A DNA stretch of 64,000 nucleotides from Phytophthora quininea (lineage: Eukaryota > Oomycota > Peronosporomycetes > Peronosporales > Peronosporaceae): assembly GCA_011947345.1 (NCBI GenBank), contig JAAVTG010000008.1, forward strand, positions 21,427 through 85,426. Direction: 5' to 3'. Each line of letters starts with the position of its first letter. Within the stretch, counting starts at the first letter, position 1. The notes beneath the pieces are model-generated. The model saw nothing but the letters and a program-made list of their open reading frames with translations. It ran no database searches and had not been told where the DNA came from. The position numbers and the translations under genes were made by a program. Below, piece after piece: positions 58,103 to 64,000 of this stretch.

Positions 58103-59607
58103 CTAGCTGACGGCCTGCATGGGTTGTGATCGAACCTGGTCGACTAAAACATTCTCGATTAGCTCCTGGTCAGCCTTGATGTTGCCTGCGGTGTTGCCCA
58201 GCACGAAGTTGCCGAGTGCGCGCATGTAGGCGGGATCGTGGGGCGCTCCTCCGTCCTTGAGAGAGGCGAGTGTGCACAACTGCAACAGCGACAAGTTGTG
58301 ATCGTCAGTGGAAGCGGCCGCTCGTTTGATCAGCGCATAGCATCTGTAGTTAAAAGTGAGGCCGGCGAGAGGCTTGTGCGAGATGGAAATGGGCGACACG
58401 CTCGCCACGAGGATCACGATCTCGCGCTCGGCTTCTACGTAGCGCCGCACGATCTGCTTGACACGGACGTCGGCCCGCGCAGTGTTCGCAAACAACTCCT
58501 TGGCGTAGTCCTCGATAATCGTGTACGGCGTGTCGAGGTTCTGTGGATGACACAAAGCCCACGAAATGTTAAACGAGATCCTTGACACGCATTGTCTGCT
58601 GTGTCTCTCACCTTTGCTGCCTTCTCGTACAGATTACCGTTGCCACCGTGTTTCTTCATTCCTTTGAAATGGTCCCAAGTAGCCTCTGCTGTGGCCCGCA
58701 GCTCGAACGGCATCGCCTTGTTGGCGAACACCTCGAGGTGCATACCGTTGACGCCCTTGCTGGATCTGAGCTGCACGCCGTGGTGACTCGACTCAGTCGA
58801 GTCTAGACGGTTGGCTGCGAAGACGGTGTCTACCTCACGATGCGCTGTATTCAGCTCCATGAGCAGCTCCCGAAAGTCTGAGATGTCTGCGCGGAAGTCT
58901 AACGTGCGGCCGAGGACACATCGATGCACCTTGGCGTTCGACAGCGCTGAGAACTCTGCCATCTGGACATGGAGGATGACCAAAGTGAGTAGTCGAGTCT
59001 CTCATAGCATGACGCATTTGATATATAGCATAGTACTGTACCTGCTGCTTTATCCGTGCCTGCACGACAGTCTCCAGCGCCTCCGCCAATTTGTGCTGCC
59101 GCTCCAGGGTGAGTCTCAAACGCACATTCTCGCGCTCGGATTTATCGCGCTGATCTTGCTGTCGAGTTGCTACCTCCTTCCACGCACTCGACACTTCAAC
59201 ATTCGGGGACTGCGGACCACCATCCCTCTCTCTTGGTGAGACGCAGCTCTCTGCGTGTTGTTCCCGTGCCGCAGCTGCAGCGTCTTGAGCTCCAGCTGAA
59301 GTTGCTCCAGTTTGCGTCGCAGGTACGTCATCTCCAGCTTCCGCTCCTTGCGCGCTCGGTTCGGATCGTCATAGAGTCCCGCCTTGCGCAGCAGCCTCTT
59401 CTTGGCGTTGACACGAGCCCGACGCTGCTTCTTGTCCTCGGTCTCACTTGTCGGGGGCTCTGTCGTTCCCTGCTGACCATTCTGACTCGTTCGACCGTTG
59501 GTCGGCGACGCTGCTCCAGGGTCGCCCTCGTTGAACGAGTACTCGTCCACGAAAGACAGCGCCGCCTCGAAAGCCCGCGCGGCATCGTCGTCCTGCAGGA
59601 ACGCCAT
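58103..59607 (-). CDS. bZIP-like / START-like paralogue J (one frame change)
   Basis: Start 59607 (MAFLQDDDAARAFEAALSFVDEY; an upstream in-frame ATG at 59637 would add ten residues). Basic region YDDPNRARKERKLEMTYLRRKL. A 1-nt frame change near 59225, in a GAGAGAGGG stretch of the linker, separates it from the second helix (SSAWKEVATRQQ). Exon 2 carries DFRADISDFRELL, and exon 3 ends RSQPMQAVS. Belongs with A, K, L and M by its ADQELIEN end. Confidence 0.65.
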
Positions 59608-59731
59608 GATGGTCTCCACTTCCTCTCTGCTTGGCACACTAACAGCTGGCGGTGCTGTCCCACGATGACTGGACTTTGAATTTCGGCTCTAAATCATCAT
59701 CTCTAACGCGATTTTGTTGTGATCGATGCCG

Positions 59732-61344
59732 TCACTGCAGCGTTTGGTCCATCAGGAGGTTCTCTATCAGCTCCTGGTCCGCTTTGATGTTGCGTGCAGC
59801 ATTGCTCAGTAAGAAATCCGTCAGAGCGCGGATAAACTTAGGGTCGTAGATAGTGCCCTCCTTCATGTCGAGACTCGCGTGCGAGACGAGTTGCAGTAGT
59901 GACAGCTCCTGCTCTGCTGTAGACGCCTTGGCGCGTTTGATGATCGCAAAGTTGCGGTGGTGCGACGTCAACCCGGTGAACGGCTTGAACGTCTTGCGCT
60001 TGATCTCCACGGGCGTAATTGTCGCTACCCAAACGATCACCACGCGCTCAGCTTCGACGTATCGCCGCACGACTTGCTTAACATGAACGTCGGTGCTTGA
60101 GTTCCCGGCAAACAACTCCTTTGTGAAGTGCTCAACGATCGTGTCTGGTGTTTCGAGGTTCTAAATAGATAAAGAAAACTATTAGCGACAATCACTTATG
60201 AATCGATCACTAAAAGTCGACTTACCTGCGTTGCCTTCGTGTACAAGTTCCCGCGGTGCTTTTTCGACCCCTTGAAATGATTCCACGTCGCCTCTGCAGT
60301 AATGTGTAAACCGAATGGCATCACTTTGTTTGAGAACACCTCGAGGTACATCTCATCCACACCCTCTCGCATGTGTACATCCTGCTGGGTCAGCTCCATC
60401 CTCGCGAGTCCATTACCTTCCAGCATCGCATCGACGTCTCGATAGGCAATATCAAGCAGCCCCAATAATTCCTGGAAATCTGCGGCGTCTGCCTGGAAGT
60501 CCACCATGCGGCTTGGTGTCCCACCGGGAGTGTGAATTGAGGAGCACTCCGACGCCTTGACAGAAGAAAAACACACAAAATATTGTCAACTGTATATCCC
60601 CTCGTGGGAAATGCAGCGAGTTTTACCTGCTGCTGTGCTCGCTTCAGCAGTAAGCTCTCCAGACTCTTGGCAATCTTGATCTGACTTTCCACAATGAGCT
60701 TCAGTCGAACATTCTCACGCTCAGCCTTCTCCCGTCGACTCTTTTGTCGAGCGGCTAATCCCTTCCAGATACCCAAAACCGTCGTATCCCCAGTCTGAGA
60801 CTCTGATGCTGGTCCATCGTCGACACCTACTGCTTCATCTCGGTTTGGAACAACGGTCAGTGCGTGTTCCGAGTGATCCTTCAGCCGCCCCAACTCCGTC
60901 TCCAATTGTTCAACCTTCTCTCGTAGATAGGCAATCTCCAGTCGACGCTCGTTGCGCGCTCGGTTTGGGTTGGCGTACGCCAGCCTTGCGTAGCAGCCTC
61001 TTCCTGGCGTTCTCGGCAGCGCGTTGACTGGCTCGAACAGCTTCTGCAACAGGTCGAGCCGCAGTCATCTTCGTGTTGCCACCATCATTGGACTCTTCCA
61101 GGAATCTGGGAGGGCGGTACGTAGTCTGGAGGCCTGTTCCTAACGCTGAACACGTCGACTCGACCCCTTTGACTGGAGGCTCCGACGCGATTTCGAGCTG
61201 ATGCGCAGCTGGAGGAGGCATTCCTGCTGCAGCAGACTCTACAGTCGTTGACCGTTCATTTTGGTCGCTCACAAAGTCGTCTACGAAGCTCAGCACCTCC
61301 TCAAACGCGCGCATAGCGTCGTCATCCTCGCCCAGGAACGCCAT
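59732..61344 (-). CDS. bZIP-like / START-like paralogue K (one frame change)
   Basis: Start 61344 (MAFLGEDDDAMRAFEEVLSFVDDF). A 2-nt loss near 60977 falls right inside the basic region (KAGV...ANPNRARNERRLEI), shifting it. The remaining linker, second helix, exon 2 (ASECSSI start) and the last exon (NLETPDTIVEHFTKELFAG ... LLMDQTLQ) read to the stop at 59732. Exon 3 is three codons longer in its middle (KTFKPFTGLTSHH) than the H/I type. Confidence 0.65.
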
Positions 61345-61392
61345 CGTTTTTATTGCAAGTTTGAGGCTCTGATTCGTCGAAAATGGCTGCAG

Positions 61393-62991
61393 CTAAGTTT
61401 GCCTAGAATGCAGTGTTTGGTCCATGAGGACACTTTCAATAAGTTCCTGATCTGCCTTGATGTTCCCCGCTGCATTGCTCAGTAAAAAGTCGGTGACCGC
61501 GCGCATGTACTTTGGGTCGTACACGGTTCCTTCGATGGTGTCCAGCTTGACGTGGGCCACTAGTTGCAGCAGAGACAGCTCTTGCTCCGGTGTCGACGAC
61601 TTGGCACGCTTAATGACAGCGTAGTTGCGGTGGTGCGAACTCAAACCAGCGAACGGCTTGCGAGTGACTTCGATGGGGGTGATCGTGGCTACCCAGACCA
61701 CAACTTCACGTTCCGCTTCAACGTACCGCCGCACAACCTGCCTGATGCGAACGTCCGTGCTCGAGTTGCCGGCGACCAACTGCTTTGAAAAGTGCTCAAT
61801 GATCGTGTAGGGCGTGTCAAGGTTCTGTTCGACATCCAACGCATTTTGCGTTAGAACGTTACACCGCTCGTTATCAACAATGCTGTTCGTACCTGAACTT
61901 CCTTCGCGTATAGTTTTCCTCGGTGCTTCTGCGAGCCCTTCATGTAGTTCCACGTTGCCTCTGCAGTCGCATGGCACTCAAAAGGCATGACCTTGTTGGA
62001 GAATAGCTCCATGTACATGCCATCCACACCCTCCCGCATGAATACATCTTGTTGTGTCATTTCCATCTCCGCGAGGCCCGTCTTGGTTAACACTGCATCT
62101 ACGTTTCGGTAGGCAGCATCGAGGTACTCCAGTAAATGCCGAAAGTCTGATGCATCCGTCCGGTAATCAAATGTGCCTCCCAGAGGGCCCAGATCGCTTT
62201 GAACTTGGACGGATGAGCACTCAGCTACCTGATAAAAACGAAACAAATAAACGTGAGTAAACTAATAACGATAACAAGAAGTCTACTTTCGCTCACCTGT
62301 TGCTGGGCGCGTTTGAGCAAAAGGCTCTCTAAACTCTTGGCCACTTTGATCTGGCCCTCTAGAATCAGCTTCAATCGGACATTTTCCCGCTCTACTTTCT
62401 CCCGTCTATTTTTCTGACGCACTGCTACTCCACTCCACACACCCGGGGCAGCTTTCTGTGTATCGGCTCGCGTGTCAGCGCAATTGACGAGCTCTGCTCC
62501 ATTTGGCACTCCACCCTCCAGTCCCGTCAGCGAATGCTTCTGCAACCTTTTCAGCTCTACTTCCAACTGCCCCACTTTCTCGCGTAAATAGGCGATCTCC
62601 AGCTTCCGTTCGTTGCGTGCGCGGTTCGGATTGCCGTACACACCGGCCTTGCGTAGCATCTTCTTCCTGGCATTGTCAGCTGCTCGACGCCTTGCCAGAG
62701 CTGCTTCTGAGCTCATTTTTTCTTGGTACACGATTTACTACCATTGGAATGCCTTGATGCTTGGTCTATGGCCCTTTCAGCAGTAGTTTTCGATTCAGGC
62801 GCATCAGCGACTGGGGTCAAGTCGTCGAGTGTCGGGATTCCTGTGTCTTCGCTAACAGATTGCTCTGTTGTTGCGCTGCTATTGCCTGTAGCACCCTCTG
62901 AGATATCCATATCCATCGAGAAGTCCTCCACGTAGCTCAGCACGGCCTCGAACGCGTGCATCGCATCGTCGTCTTCGGCCAGGAAGGCCAT
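61393..62991 (-). CDS. bZIP-like / START-like paralogue L (one frame change)
   Basis: Start 62991 (MAFLAEDDDAMHAFEAVLSYVEDF). A frame change occurs at a run of six T (62716-62721 plus strand), before the basic region YGNPNRARNERKLEIAYLREKV; homopolymer miscounting is a likely cause. Exon 2 begins VAECSSV; the last exon ends LHSRQT at 61393. Very similar to K through the C-terminal half. Confidence 0.65.
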
Positions 62992-63138
62992 GGTCTCCGC
63001 TATTGCGATTCTAGCGGTATGATTCGCTAAAGACCTTTTCAAAAAATAGATAAATGTCAACTAATTTCCACAGTGATAACGTCAATAAACACGTTAGCTA
63101 CTGAATGCCTCTTATACTACACAACATCACCGTACGGT

Positions 63139-64000
63139 CTATTGGTGCAACGTTTGGTCCACGAGCAGGCTCTCGATGAATTCCTGATCAGCTTTGACGT
63201 GCTCCACCGTGTTGCTAAGCAGAATATCTGTAAGCTGGCGCACATACTTGGGGTCGTAGATCGTGCCCTCCTTGATGTTGACTGTGAGGTGTCCGATCGA
63301 CTGCAACAGCGAGTTCTTGCTCGGAAGTTGAAGCCGTCGCCCGTTTGATGACGATGTAGTGGCGATGGTAAAACGACGACCCGCCATGAGGCTTGGAGCC
63401 CTTGATTGGCGCTACCCATGCCACCCAGATCACCACCTCACGATCAGCCTCCACGTATCGGCGCACCACTTGTTTAATATGAACGACGCTGCCCGCTACC
63501 AGCTCCTTGGAAAAGTGCTCGATGATTGTATACGACGCGTCAAGGCTCTGCATAACAAACGGACACTTCAATGAAATACTCTTTCGACAAGACAAAATAT
63601 CTTTACACATTACCTGAGACGCCTTCGCGTACCACTTGCCTCGATGTTTCTGGGACCCTTTGAAGTAGTTCCATGCCGCGTCACCAGTTGCACGGAGTCC
63701 GAAGGGCATCGCCTTGTTGGAAAACACTTCGAGATACATACCTTCCACGTCCTCGCGCACGTGGATGTCTTGTTCGACCAATTCTACGCCATTCAAGCCA
63801 GTGGATCTCAGTACTTTGTCCACATCCCGATATGCAGCGTCAACAATCTCCAGCAGTTCTTTGAAGTCAGCGGCGTCAGCGCGGAAGTCAATCGTATGTC
63901 TAGGCCAAACGCTTTGAGGTGCGACCACTGAGGTATCAGACGCCTTGAGCAGAAACAAACGCGAGCGCAGGTTTAGTCGTTTGTGAGTTCACTAAGCATC
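63139..64000 (-). CDS. bZIP-like / START-like paralogue M, 5' end beyond the window
   Basis: Only exon 2 (about 63945-63615) and the last exon (about 63553-63139) are inside the window; the N-terminal helix and basic region lie to the right. A 2-nt loss near 63316, in the SEQEL segment, shifts the last third. The last exon is shorter than its relatives before VVRRYVE (SVVHIKQ). Confidence 0.6.

Noticed and set aside
40657..64000. CRISPR-like repeats or tRNA genes between paralogues
   Set aside because: The repeated similarity is explained by duplicated coding exons; no short regular repeat-spacer units or cloverleaf structures were recognised.

Overview
The window looks like nuclear DNA of an oomycete, most likely Phytophthora or a close relative. 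The reasons are: protein-coding genes with few, short (about 60-75 nt) GT-AG introns; very small intergenic gaps between housekeeping genes; a tandem array of secreted GH3 beta-glucosidases; and a long tandem array of a bZIP-like protein family that, from memory, oomycete genomes label 'M96 mating-specific protein family'. I cannot name the species.

Layout. 0-1 kb: a degraded Merlin/IS1595-type transposase running off the left edge. 3.1-11.4 kb: a dense housekeeping block with Rab7 (+), a small Cys-containing protein (-), the nucleoporin aladin (-), a CDC48/AFG2-type AAA ATPase (+, divergent from aladin) and a multi-pass membrane protein that may be the aladin anchor NDC1 (-). 11.8-14.5 kb: decayed coding remnants. 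14.5-20.9 kb: gene-poor sequence with a possible Ty3/gypsy reverse-transcriptase scrap and one AT-rich stretch. 20.9-27.0 kb: a pseudouridine-5'-phosphate glycosidase/PfkB kinase fusion (+), a MYND-finger/AHA1-N protein (-) and an MFS transporter (-). 27.7-40.6 kb: four GH3 beta-glucosidase copies in tandem (+). The second is broken. Between copies 1 and 2 sits a 1.44-kb hAT element with matching terminal inverted repeats and a perfect 8-bp target duplication. 40.6-64 kb: thirteen bZIP-like/START-like paralogues in tandem. This array is interrupted once, by a TTAA-flanked element carrying a decayed Fanzor gene, a eukaryotic relative of TnpB and thus an RNA-guided nuclease.

The most striking item is the Fanzor element (about 46.8-49.77 kb). 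It has a RuvC-I Asp motif, a C-x2-C and C-x4-C zinc-ribbon pair, and a TnpB-like RuvC-III block. Its left end is piggyBac-like and forms a perfect 28-nt palindrome centred on TTAA. The gene carries one in-frame stop and several frame changes.

Caution: many genes, including conserved ones (aladin, MYND-AHA1, the PUMY/PfkB fusion, the AAA ATPase), show single 1-2 nt frame changes, often in short homopolymers. Part of this may be assembly indel error, so calls of 'broken' are provisional unless a stop codon lies within a constant frame. No tRNA, rRNA or CRISPR array was recognised.
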